Shown here piece after piece: positions 14,461 to 25,729 of a stretch of 64,000 nucleotides of DNA (the stretch's first letter is position 1; every line of letters starts with the position of its first letter). The translations under genes and the position numbers were made by a program. Below the pieces are notes generated by a model. It worked only from the letters and a program-made list of their open reading frames with translations. It was not told where the DNA came from and made no database searches. Source of the DNA: Apostichopus japonicus (taxonomy: Eukaryota; Echinodermata; Holothuroidea; Aspidochirotida; Stichopodidae); assembly GCF_037975245.1 (NCBI RefSeq), contig NC_092572.1:12427769-12491768 (forward strand), read 5' to 3'.

Positions 14461-17400
14461 AGCCACAGATATTTTTAAGTTATTTTAACTATTCGTGGGT
14501 AATGTAAGCCACACATATTAATCCTTAAGTTTAACTATTCAGAATATAGTAAGCCACAGATATTTATAAGTAAGTTTACTATTCCTAGGTATTTTAAGCC
14601 ACAGATATTCATAAGTAACTTAAACTGTTTGCTAGTGTTGTAAGCCACAGATAATCATAATTTAGTTTAACTATTCGTTACTATTTAAGCCACAGATATT
14701 CATAAGTAAGTTTCACTATTCGTTACTATTTAAGCCACAGATATTCATAAGTCAGTTTCACTATTCGTTACTATTTAAGCCACAGATATTCAAAAGTCAG
14801 TTTAACTATTCCTTACTATTGTAAGCCACAGATATTCATAAGTTATTTTAACTATTCGTGGGTAATGTAAGCCACATATATTAATCCTTAAGTTTAACTA
14901 TTCGGCATATAGTAAGCCACAGATATTCATAAGTAACTTAAACTATTTGCTAGTGTTGTAAGCCACAGATAATCATAATTTAGTTTAACTATTCGTTACT
15001 ATTTAAGCCACAGATATTCATAAGTAAGTTTCACTATTCGTTACTATTTAAGCTACAGATATTCATAATTAGGTTTAATTACTTCTAAGTATTGTAAGCC
15101 ACAGATATTCATAAGTCAGTTTCACTATTCGTTACTATTTAAGCCACAGATATTCATAAGTCAGTTTCAATATTCGTTACTATTTAAGCCACAGATATTC
15201 ATAAGTCAGTTTCACTATTCGTTACTCTTTAAGCCACAGTTATTCATAAGTCAGTTTAACTATTCGTTACTATTTAAGCCACAGATATTCATAAGTAATT
15301 TTCACTATTCGTTACTATTTAAGCCACAGATATTCATAAGTCAGTTTCACTATTCGTTATTGTTTAAGCCACAGATATTCATAAGTCAGTTTCACTATTC
15401 GTTACTATTTAAGCCACAGTTATTCATAAGTCAGTTTAACTATTCGTTACTATTTAAGCCACAGATATTCATAAGTCAGTTTCACTATTCGTTACTATTT
15501 AAGCCACAGATATTCATAAGTCAGTTTCACTATTCGTTACTATTTAAGCCACAGATATTCATAAGTCAGTTTAACTATTCGTTACTATTGTAAGCTACAG
15601 ATATTCATAAGTTATTTTAACTATTCGTGGGTAATGTAAGCCACATATATTAATCCTTAAGTTTAACTATTCGGAATATATTAAGCCACAGATATTCATA
15701 AGTCAGTTTAACGATTCGTTACTATTTAAGCCACAGATATTCATAAGTCAGTTTAACTATTCCTGACTATTGTAAGCCACAGATATTCATAAGTTATTTT
15801 AACTATTCGTGGGTAATGTAAGCCACATATATTAATCCTTAAGTTTAACTATTCGGCATATAGTAAGCCACAGATATTCATAAGTAACTTAAACTATTTG
15901 CTAGTGTTGTAAGCCACAGATAATCATAATTTAGTTTAACTATTCGTTACTATTTAAGCCACAGATATTCATAAGTAAGTTTCACTATTCGTTACTATTT
16001 AAGCTACAGATATTCATAATTAGGTTTAATTACTTCTACGTATTGTAAGCCACAGATATTCATAAGTCAGTTTCACTATTCGTTACTATTTAAGCCACAG
16101 ATATTCATAAGTCAGTTTCAATATTCGTTACTATTTAAGCCACAGATATTCATAAGTCAGTTTCACTATTCGTTACTATTTAAGCCACAGATATTCATAA
16201 GTCAGTTTCACTATTCGTTACTATTTAAGCCACAGATATTCATAAGTCAGTTTCACTATTCGTTACTATTTAAGCCACAGATATTCATAAGTCAGTTTCA
16301 CTATTCGTTACTATTTAAGAGACAGATATTCATAACTAAGTTTCACTATTCGTTACTATTTAAGCCACAGATATTCATAAGTCAGTTTCACTATTCGTTA
16401 CTCTTTAAGCCACAGATATTCATAAGTCAGTTTAACTATTCGTTACTATTTAAGCCACAGATATTCATAAGTAGTTTTCACTATTCGTTACTATTTAAGC
16501 CACAGATATTCATAAGTCAGTTTCACTATTCGTTACTATTTAAGCCACAGATATTCATAAGTCAGTTTCACTATTCGTTACTATTTAAGCCACAGATATT
16601 CATAAGTCAGTTTCACTATTCGTTACTATTCGTCACTATTCGTTATTGTTTAAGCCACAGATATTCATAAGTCAGTTTCACTATTCGTTACTATTTAAGC
16701 CACAGTTATTCATAAGTCAGTTTAACTATTCGTTACTATTTAAGCCACAGATATTCATAAGTCAGTTTCACTATTCGTTACTATTTAAGCCACAGATATT
16801 CATAAGTCAGTTTCACTATTCGTTACTATTTAAGCCACAGATATTCATAAGTCAGTTTAACTATTCGTTACTATTGTAAGCTACAGATATTCATAAGTTA
16901 TTTTAACTATTCGTGGGTAATGTAAGCCACATATATTAATCCTTAAGTTTAACTATTCGGAATATATTAAGCCACAGATATTTAAAAGTAAGTTTACTAT
17001 TCCTAGGTCTTTTAAGCCACAGATATTCATAAGTCAGTTTAACGATTCGTTACTATTTAAGCCACAGATATTCATAAGTCAGTTTAACTATTCCTGACTA
17101 TTGTAAGCCACAGATATTCATAAGTTATTTTAACTATTCGTGGGTAATGTAAGCCACATATATTAATCCTTAAGTTTAACTATTCGGCATATAGTAAGCC
17201 ACAGATATTCATAAGTAACTTAAACTATTTGCTAGTGTTGTAAGCCACAGATAATCATAATTTAGTTTAACTATTCGTTACTATTTAAGCCACAGATATT
17301 CATAAGTAAGTTTAACTATTCGTTACTATTTAAGCCACAGATATTCATAATTTAGTTTAACCATTTGTTACTATTCAAGCCACAGATATTCATAAGTCAG

Positions 17401-20400
17401 TTTCACTATTCGTTACTATTTAAGCCACAGTTATTCATAAGTCAGTTTCACTATTCGTTACTATTTAAGCCACAGATATTCATAAGTCAGTTTCACTATT
17501 CGTTACTATTTAAGCCACAGATATTCATAAGTCAGTTTCACTATTCGTTACTATTTAAGAGACAGATATTCATAACTAAGTTTCACTATTCGTTACTATT
17601 TAAGCCACAGATATTCATAAGTCAGTTTCACTATTCGTTACTCTTTAAGCCACAGATATTCATAAGTCAGTTTAACTATTCGTTACTATTTAAGCCACAG
17701 ATATTCATAAGTAGTTTTCACTATTCGTTACTATTTAAGCCACAGATATTCATAAGTCAGTTTCACTATTCGTTACTATTTAAGCCACAGATATTCATAA
17801 GTCAGTTTCACTATTCGTTACTATTTAAGCCACAGATATTCATAAGTCAGTTTCACTATTCGTTACTATTCGTCACTATTCGTTATTGTTTAAGCCACAG
17901 ATATTCATAAGTCAGTTTCACTATTCGTTACTATTTAAGCCACAGTTATTCATAAGTCAGTTTAACTATTCGTTACTATTTAAGCCACAGATATTCATAA
18001 GTCAGTTTCACTATTCGTTACTATTTAAGCCACAGATATTCATAAGTCAGTTTCACTATTCGTTACTATTTAAGCCACAGATATTCATAAGTCAGTTTAA
18101 CTATTCGTTACTATTGTAAGCTACAGATATTCATAAGTTATTTTAACTATTCGTGGGTAATGTAAGCCACATATATTAATCCTTAAGTTTAACTATTCGG
18201 AATATATTAAGCCACAGATATTTAAAAGTAAGTTTACTATTCCTAGGTCTTTTAAGCCACAGATATTCATAAGTCAGTTTAACGATTCGTTACTATTTAA
18301 GCCACAGATATTCATAAGTCAGTTTAACTATTCCTGACTATTGTAAGCCACAGATATTCATAAGTTATTTTAACTATTCGTGGGTAATGTAAGCCACATA
18401 TATTAATCCTTAAGTTTAACTATTCGGCATATAGTAAGCCACAGATATTCATAAGTAACTTAAACTATTTGCTAGTGTTGTAAGCCACAGATAATCATAA
18501 TTTAGTTTAACTATTCGTTACTATTTAAGCCACAGATATTCATAAGTAAGTTTCACTATTCGTTACTATTTAAGCTACAGATATTCATAATTAGGTTTAA
18601 TTACTTCTAAGTATTGTAAGCCACAGATATTCATAAGTCAGTTTCACTATTCGTTACTATTTAAGCCACAGATATTCATAAGTCAGTTTCAATATTCGTT
18701 ACTATTTAAGCCACAGATATTCATAAGTCAGTTTCACTATTCGTTACTCTTTAAGCCACAGTTATTCATAAGTCAGTTTAACTATTCGTTACTATTTAAG
18801 CCACAGATATTCATAAGTAATTTTCACTATTCGTTACTATTTAAGCCACAGATATTCATAAGTCAGTTTCACTATTCGTTATTGTTTAAGGCACAGATAT
18901 TCATAAGTCAGTTTCACTATTCGTTACTATTTAAGCCACAGTTATTCATAAGTCAGTTTAACTATTCGTTACTATTTAAGCCACAGATATTCATAAGTCA
19001 GTTTCACTATTCGTTACTATTTAAGCCACAGATATTCATAAGTCAGTTTCACTATTCGTTACTATTCGTCACTATTCGTTATTGTTTAAGCCACAGATAT
19101 TCATAAGTCAGTTTCACTATTCGTTACTATTTAAGCCACAGTTATTCATAAGTCAGTTTAACTATTCGTTACTATTTAAGCCACAGATATTCATAAGTCA
19201 GTTTCACTATTCGTTACTATTTAAGCCACAGATATTCATAAGTCAGTTTCACTATTCGTTACTATTTAAGCCACAGATATTCATAATTAGGTTTAATTAC
19301 TTCTAAGTATTGTAAGTCACAGATGTTCATAAGTTAGTTGAACTATTTGTTAGTGTTGTAAGCCACAGATATTCATAAGTAAGTTTAACTACTTATAAGT
19401 ATTGTAAGCCAAAGATAGTCATAAGTAAGTTGAACTATTTGTTAGTGTCGTAAGCCACAGATATTCATAATTAGGTTAAATTACTTCTTAGTATTGTAAG
19501 CCACAGATATTCATAAGTAAGTTTTACTATTTGTTACTATGCCACAGATATTCATAAGTAAGTTACACTATTCGTTACTATTGTAAGCCACAGATATTCA
19601 TAATTAAGTTGAATTACTTTCAAGAATTGTGAAGCCACAGATATTCATAATTTAGTTTAACCATTTGTTACTATTCAAGCCACAGATATTCATAAGTAAG
19701 TTTAACTACTTATAAGTATTGTAAGCCAAAGATAGTCATAAGTAAGTTGAACTATTTGTTAGTGTCGTAAGCCACAGATATTCATTATTTAGTTTAACTA
19801 TTCGTTACTATTGTAAGCCACGTAATATTTATAAGTAAGTGTAACTATTGTAGGTATTTTAGGCCACATATATTGATAATTAATTTTAATCACTCGTAAT
19901 GTAAGTAATGTAAGCCGCAGATATACATAAGTAAGTTTAACAATACTTACGTGTGCTAAGCCACAGATATTCACAAGTAAGTTATTCGTAACTTATTCGT
20001 AAGTTATTCACTATTCGTAAGTAGTGTGAGCCACAGAAATACATAAGTGTGTTGAACTATTTGTAAGTATTGTAAGCCACAGATATTCATAATTAAGTTT
20101 AACTATTCGTTACTATTGTAAGCCACATATATTAATCCTTAAATTTAGCTATTCGGAATATAGTAAGCCACAGATATTTATAAGTATGTTTACGATTCGT
20201 AGTTATTTTAAGCCACAGATATTCATAATTAAGTTTAATAACTTATTAGTATTGTTAGCCAAAGATATTTATAAGTAAGTTTAACTATGTGTTACTATTG
20301 TATGCCACAGATATTCATAAGTAAGTTTAACTATTCGTGGGTATTGTAAGCCACATATATTAATCCTTAGGTTTAACTATTCGGAATATAGTAAGCCACA

Positions 20401-21400
20401 GATATTCATAAGTCAGTTTAACTATTGTAAGCCACAGATATTCATAAGTAAGTTAAACTAGTCGTTACTATTGCAAGCCACAGATATTCATAATTAATTT
20501 TAATTACTTTCAAGTATTGTAGGCCACATATTTATAAATAAGTTTAACTATATAATACTATTGTAAGCAACAGATATTCTTAAGTAAAGTTTAACTATTC
20601 GTGGGTATTGTAAATTACATATATAAATCCTTAAGTTTAACTCTTCGGAATATAGTAGGCCACAGATATTTATAAGTAAGTTTACCCTTCGTCGGTATTT
20701 TCAGCCACACTTATTAATAATAAAGTTTAATTACTTATAAGTATTGTAAGCCAAAAATATTCATAAGTAATTGAACTATTTGTTAGTGTCGTAAGCCACA
20801 GATATTCATTATTTAGTTTAACTATTCGTTACTATTGTAAGCCACATATATTCATAAGTAAGTTTAACTATTTTAGGTATTTTAGGCCACATATATTGAT
20901 AATTAAATTTAATCACTCGTAATGTAAGTAATGTAAGCCACAGATATACATAAGTAAGTTTAACAATACTTAAGTGTTCTAAGCCACAGATAGTCAGTCA
21001 TAAGTAAGTAATGTAAGCCACAGAAAAACATAAGTGTGTTGAACTATTTGTCAGTATTGTAAGCCACGATATTTATCTGTTAGTTTAGCTATTCGTTACT
21101 ATTGTAAGCCAAAGATATTCACAAGTAAGCTTAACTATTCGTTGGTATTTGAAGCCACAGATATACATAAGTAAGTTTAATTACTTATAAGTATTGTAAG
21201 GCAAAGATATTCATAAGTAAGTTGAACTATTTGTTAGTGTTGTAAGCCACAGATATTCATAAGTAATTTTAACTATTCGTTACTATTGTAAGCCACAGAT
21301 TTTCGTAATTATGTTTAATTACTTTCAAGTATTGTAAGCCACATATATTCATAAGTTAGTTTAACTATTCGTTACTATTGTAGGCCACATATATTTATCA
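14190..21400. repeat. 45-bp satellite, right array
   Basis: About 7.2 kb of the 45-bp monomer. From 14,600 to about 19,280 monomers are homogeneous with the recurrent variant set. From about 19,300 to 21,400 they become diverged, as in the left block, with shortened or compound monomers. The gradient from homogeneous centre to diverged edge is what unequal exchange in a satellite array tends to produce. No gene is present. Confidence 0.95.
16240..18600. repeat. 1,240-bp tandem higher-order repeat inside the 45-bp array
   Basis: Distinctive variants repeat exactly 1,240 bp apart: the AAGAGACAGATATTCATAAC monomer boundary (GACAGATATT at 16,321 and 17,561), the irregular CGTTACTATTCGTCACTATT insert (16,621 and 17,861), and the AACGATTCGTTAC monomer (17,041 and 18,281). 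A partial third copy of the CGTCACTATT insert lies at 19,057. Since 1,240 is not a multiple of 45, irregular monomers are part of the unit. Confidence 0.85.
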
Positions 21401-21450
21401 TATATTCGATTTTACCATTTTACCATTTAACCAGTTTACCATTTTACCTT
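21396..21450. repeat. Truncated third 45-bp/8-bp satellite junction
   Basis: The sequence TATTTATCATATATT, which introduces both long 8-bp arrays, recurs here and is followed by only a few ATTTTACC units before unrelated DNA starts. The 8-bp array is therefore cut to about 45 bp next to the LINE fragment. Confidence 0.75.
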
Positions 21451-21469
21451 CATTTAACCTCCTACGATT

Positions 21470-23208
21470 ATAAGTTGAAAGGAACTATTATTAGATCTCG
21501 TGCAAGATGGGTAGAGGAAGGGGAAAAACAAGGTATTTTCTTAATCTAGAGAAAAAAATAGGAGTAATTATACAATTCGTAAGCTCATTGGAGAAAACGG
21601 CCAAATATATTCAGAGGGTACTGATATTCTAATCAATATTAAAGAATTTTATAAGACATAATATACTTCTAACCATTGCTCCCCATCTAGTTTCGTTAAT
21701 GACCTAGATCACCCCCAGTTGAACCCAGTTGATTCAAGTTCGTGCGATGGACCTTTAGATTTAGAGGAATGCTTTAGTGCTCTTTCTTCGATGAAGAATG
21801 ATAATGCCCCTGGGAGCGACGGTCTAACTGTCAATTATGTATAAAAACTTCTGGCATATTATTGGACCAGTGTTTATTAACTCTCTTAACTCCGGTTTTC
21901 AGGAGGGTGCTTTAAGGGCTGAACAATCTAGGGTATTATTACTGTCATACTGAAGCCAGGAAAAGACTCAACGCTTCTTAAAAATTATCGACCAATCACA
22001 CACTCAAACTGGGTTTATGGAAGGCAAGTTCATTGGCGAAGACATCCCTTGTTGTTTTAGATCTTATTGATCATGCGTCAAATCACAACATTCCTGGCTT
22101 ACTCTTTCTTATAGACTTTGAAAAGGCCTTTGATGAGTTGGAATGGAATTTTATTGATTGCACCCTGTCGGACTTTAGTTTTGGTAATAGCCTCAGAGAG
22201 TGGATTACTGTGTTTTATAAGAGGGGAAATGCATGTGTGTGTAACAATGGCTATTCAACGGGATTCTTCACATCCAGAGAGGTGTTAGACCGGGATGTTC
22301 TTTGAGTCTTTGTCTTTTTATACTTTGTGCGAAAGTGCTTGCTTTAAAGGTTATTTGTAACATTAACATCAAAGTTATTAGGGTAAGGAATAATGTAATT
22401 AAATTATCACAATACGCAGATGACACTACGTTTTTCCTTGATGGTAGTAGGGATTCCTTTAAGGAAACCCTTAGTGTTCTGGACGATTTCAGATTAGCCT
22501 CTGGGCTTGCTATCAATATTTCTAAGTGTAATATAATGCCTTTGGGTCCGTATATTTATAACCTCCCTACTTGTGTTAATGATCTAGCTTTGAATGTCAC
22601 AACTTGTCCTGCTACTATGCTGGGTGTTTCTTTTACTCAAAATAGAGACGATCACTTTCGTTTGAACTACCAACCTAAATTGTCTAGATTGAAAATCTGC
22701 CTTCGGGTATGGTCTGGTAGAGACCTGACCCTGATTGGTTGAAATATTATTGTCAAAACGTTTGCTCTTTCTCCACTGGTTTTCCTTTTCTTGGTTTTGC
22801 CAAACCCTCCGATTGGATTAATTCAAGAGCTCGAGAGCATTATTATCGATTTCATTTGGGGAGGTAGTTCTGATAAAGTAAAGAAATCATCAATGATAAA
22901 CCGTTTAACAGATGAAGGGGGGGGGGGGGCTAAAGGTCATTCATATTAATAGTTTATCAATAGCCTTAAGTGCACATGGATCAAACGTTACTGTAACGAT
23001 ATTCAAAGTCCATGGAAAATTTTCTTTGATTTGGAGCTTTACGAACTTGGCAAGCAGTTTCTGTTCCAATGTAACTGCAACAAAAGAGATATAAGCATTG
23101 CAAATAACTTCGTAAGTCAGATTATTAGGCTTGGTGTGAAATATCTTTTAATAATCCAACTGATAACTACGGTAATTCTTATATTTTGCTGCTATTCGTT
23201 GTAATATT
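21470..23208 (+). mobile_element. 5'-truncated, decayed L1/Tx1-like non-LTR retrotransposon (reverse transcriptase remnant)
   Basis: Conceptual pieces in several frames give the order expected of an L1-clade reverse transcriptase. These are IIRSRARWVEEGEK (about 21,490-21,530), the region ending NDNAPGSDGL (about 21,800), ILKPGKDSTLLKNYRPIT (about 21,947-22,000), QTGFMEGKFIGED, IDFEKAFDELEWNF (22,111-22,154), a frameshifted RGVRPGCSLSLCLF, the catalytic YADD in QYADDTTFFLD (from 22,411), SGLAINISKC, then FIWGG and a C-terminal WIKRYCNDIQSPWKIFFDLE. Frameshifts occur near 21,550, 21,840, 22,000, 22,280 and in the G-run at 22,917-22,929, with in-frame stops, so it cannot make enzyme. About 50 residues between NYRPIT and QTGF are missing. 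The endonuclease half is absent: a typical dead 5'-truncated copy. Confidence 0.88.
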
Positions 23209-23249
23209 TTTCTAGTCAGGGATTCTTGTGGTTTTGTATTACTTCTGCT

Positions 23250-23530
23250 AATTACTTTGACTTTTATTTACTTTCTGACTTTATTTACTTTGACTTTTAT
23301 TTCCTTTGACTTGTATTTACTTTGACTTTTATTTACTTTGACTTTTATTTAAATTGACTTTTATTTATTCTGACTTTAATTTAACTTGACTTTTATTTAC
23401 GTTGACTGTTATTGAATTTTATTGACTTTGATTTACTTTGACTTTATCGACTTTGACTTTTATTGACTCTGAATTTTATTGACTTTGACTTTATTTAATT
23501 TGACTTTTATTTACGTTCACTTTTATGTTA
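23250..23530. repeat. T-rich 16-bp minisatellite (ACTTTGACTTTTATTT)n
   Basis: Degenerate tandem units of ACTTTGACTTTTATTT, starting about 45 bp after the last recognisable LINE codon. It may have grown from the LINE 3' tail; that is inference. Confidence 0.8.
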
Positions 23531-23559
23531 CTGTTACTTTCATTTGCTGTTATTTTTAT

Positions 23560-23805
23560 TTACATTTACTTTATTTACTTTTACTTGCTTTATTTTACTT
23601 TACTTTTTACTACTTTACTTTACTTTTACATTACTTTTATTTACTTTACCTTTATTTACTTTACTTTTATTTACTTTACTTTATTTACTTTACTTTTATT
23701 TACTTTACTTTTATTTACTTTATTTACTTTACTTTTATTTACTCTACCTTTATTTTTACTTGTATTTACTTTACCTTTATTTACTTTACTTTTATTTAAA
23801 ATTAC
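23560..23805. repeat. T-rich 15-bp minisatellite (TTTACTTTACTTTTA)n, copy 1
   Basis: Tandem TTTACTTTACTTTTA with length variants, continuing from the GACTTT form above. The same unit forms the array at 24,267-24,572. Three overlapping frames stay open only because the unit is 15 bp. Confidence 0.88.
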
Positions 23806-23839
23806 TTCAAACTTTATATTAGACATTGTATTCTAGGTA

Positions 23840-24240
23840 TTCTAGGTATGCAATTTATTTTCACCAAGAGTGACATTTTCTTTGACTATAAGCTTATTCT
23901 AAGTCATCCGTACAATTTTCTCATCCTTAATTTGAAGTACTATATCTTTAGTCAAAAGATGAATAATAAAGTGCCAATGTTAAATGAATTTATCAATAAA
24001 TTTAAGTTCATCCTTCAAGTAGATAAAAAGTTTGGATAGATCTCATATAACTTATGCAGAGTAAGCTTGAGTAACTTGAGCAAAATAACTTATGATAGCC
24101 TTCGTACTGCGTTCAGAAATTGTCATTTAATCCATGAGCTCAGTTAAACGTTTAAATTACTATGTATAAGCGATAGTTTTGAATGATTAGATACGTTAAA
24201 AAAAAGCCATTTAATATTCATATGTAAACATGCATGTATT
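23840..24240. other. Unique AT-rich spacer, nothing recognised
   Basis: About 400 bp of AT-rich DNA between two arrays of the same 15-bp unit. A 63-codon frame starting at 23,848 has no recognisable domain and a biased composition. Confidence 0.6.
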
Positions 24241-24266
24241 TATAGAATAAATGAGATGGGGGGAAA

Positions 24267-24572
24267 ATACTTTACTTTACTTTTATTTACTTTACCTTTA
24301 TTTACTTTACTTTTATTTACTTTACTTTTATTTACTTTACCTTTATTTACTTTACTTTTATTTACTTTACTTTTATTTACTTTACTTTTATTTACTTTAT
24401 TTACTTTACTTTTATTTACTTTACTTTTATTTACTTTACTTTTATTTACTTTACTTTTATTTACTTTACTTTTATTTACTTTACTTTACTTTTATTTACT
24501 TTACTTTTATTTACTTTACTTTTATTTACTTTACTTTACTTTTATTTACTTTACTTTTATTTACTTTACTTT
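24267..24572. repeat. T-rich 15-bp minisatellite (TTTACTTTACTTTTA)n, copy 2
   Basis: About 300 bp of almost perfect TTTACTTTACTTTTA units with a few 10-bp slips. More uniform than the array at 23,560-23,805, so probably younger. Confidence 0.92.
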
Positions 24573-24661
24573 GCATTTGCTAATATAGCTTATTTGCTTA
24601 TGTAGCTTATTTTCTTATTTGCTAATTTAGCTTATTACAATATGCATCAAGGAATATATAT

Positions 24662-24664
<3 letters not shown>

Positions 24665-24722
<58 letters not shown>

Positions 24723-24746
24723 TATAGCTATATATATATATATATG
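24665..24746. repeat. (TA)n microsatellite
   Basis: Long TA run with interruptions (ACATATATATAGC), followed by TG/GT-rich sequence to about 24,830. Confidence 0.95.
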
Positions 24747-24982
24747 TTAATATTATATACATATACATTATGTATATATATGTATGTTTGTATGGGTGTA
24801 TGCATGGTGTGCGTGTGTGTGTGTGTATGTTCGTGTTTTTTTTTTCAATTGCAAACAGCCCGTAATGTCTATACCTATCAGTAGCGAAGATCGCAGCTGT
24901 GGGGTTAACCCCACAATGAAGAAAAACCGCACAACGATCGGTCCAACAAAAACATAGTCCCACGTTGTATCTCTTGCAAGAG

Positions 24983-25034
24983 CATACATACATACATACA
25001 TACATACATACATACATACACACATACATACATA
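24983..25034. repeat. (CATA)n microsatellite
   Basis: About 12 tandem CATA units with one CACA interruption. Confidence 0.95.
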
Positions 25035-25440
25035 GCAAGAATGAAGACAGGAACGCTGCCTATAACTGATGCCGGAACAATAATAATCAGCCTATTTGGG
25101 TCCCATCATATTACACCGGATAAAATCATGTGACTATGTTTATATCATTTAACCACCCGTATACGAAGCGGGCGGCGGAGGGATTCAATTGGGGAGGGCC
25201 GGTGGGAAACGAGCTTCGAGGGGCATCGAGACATGTTGTATTGATTTGAAGGGACAGAAACCAGAAAGTTACCTTAAAACTGGACACTCTGTCCATTCCG
25301 ACCCACAAGTTCCAGTGCTTAGAAATGTATGCAACAAAGAGCAATGTTTAAATGCACTTTTTCTTTAGTTTTCAACAATGGAAACACTTAACTTAATTAT
25401 ACCTTCATTTCTTTAGATTTTCAACAAAAGGGACAATATT
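25035..25440. other. Intergenic, nothing recognised
   Basis: Mixed-composition DNA with a GC-richer patch at 25,155-25,230. A 72-codon minus-strand frame here has no recognisable motif. Confidence 0.5.
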
Positions 25441-25450
25441 GGTTTACAAG

Positions 25451-25700
25451 TACTGAGAATGGGATTCTTTACTTCAAAGGGGCGTTGGGGTGTCGCACTT
25501 CGGTCTGTGACACAACGTCCGAGGTTCGATTCTCGCCATCGCCTGATGAGTCCCAAATGGACGAGACCTTTTCTTCAAAGGTGGAATTTATCTGGTGTTT
25601 TCATCTTTATTATTTTAATATATATCTGTCTTAGCACTTGCTACACATTTATTTTGTTACTGAAAACGGGATCCATATTCTTCAAAGAGGGAACTTTGAG
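25451..25700 (+). mobile_element. Tandem-repeat element carrying a hammerhead motif (retrozyme / Penelope-terminal-repeat-like)
   Basis: A 30-bp segment beginning TACTGAGAATGGGATTCTTT at 25,451 recurs at 25,658 as TACTGAAAACGGGATCCATA, and both run into CTTCAAAG. The monomer is therefore about 207 bp, with a truncated second copy. Monomer 1 contains the hammerhead motif described separately. Tandem monomers of this size bearing hammerheads are known from Penelope-like element terminal repeats, retrozymes and schistosome satellite elements. No reverse transcriptase is seen beside it, so a nonautonomous element or leftover terminal repeat is likelier. A related fragment lies at 61,967-62,008. 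Confidence 0.6.
25476..25571 (+). ncRNA. Degenerate type I hammerhead ribozyme with tRNA-like arms
   Basis: The core CTGATGA (25,543-25,549) is followed by a 4-bp stem II, GTCC (25,550-25,553) with GGAC (25,559-25,562), loop CAAAT, then GAGA (25,563-25,566) where the canonical core has GAAA. Stem III can form from AAAGG (25,476-25,480) and CCTTT (25,567-25,571). Stem I can form from GCGTTGG (25,482-25,488) and CCATCGC (25,536-25,542) with one mismatch. Two hairpins sit inside stem I: GTGTC/GACAC (25,490-25,513) and CGAG/CTCG (25,520-25,535). The second carries a box-B-like GGTTCGATTCT. The layout resembles a tRNA without its anticodon arm. The cleavage triplet NUH is not preserved (a single G lies between stems III and I), and the A-to-G change hits an invariant core base, so this copy is probably inactive. 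Confidence 0.65.
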
Positions 25701-25729
25701 GGGTTTTTCTTGAAAATTGGTTTGTTCCT

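Noticed and set aside
23479-24588. Frames rich in LLYFY and TLLLF
   Set aside because: Three-frame translation of the 15-bp T-rich minisatellites.
24642-25038. Frames of YIYIYI and CMYVCMYV, and similar at 62,782-63,015
   Set aside because: Translations of TA and CATA microsatellites.
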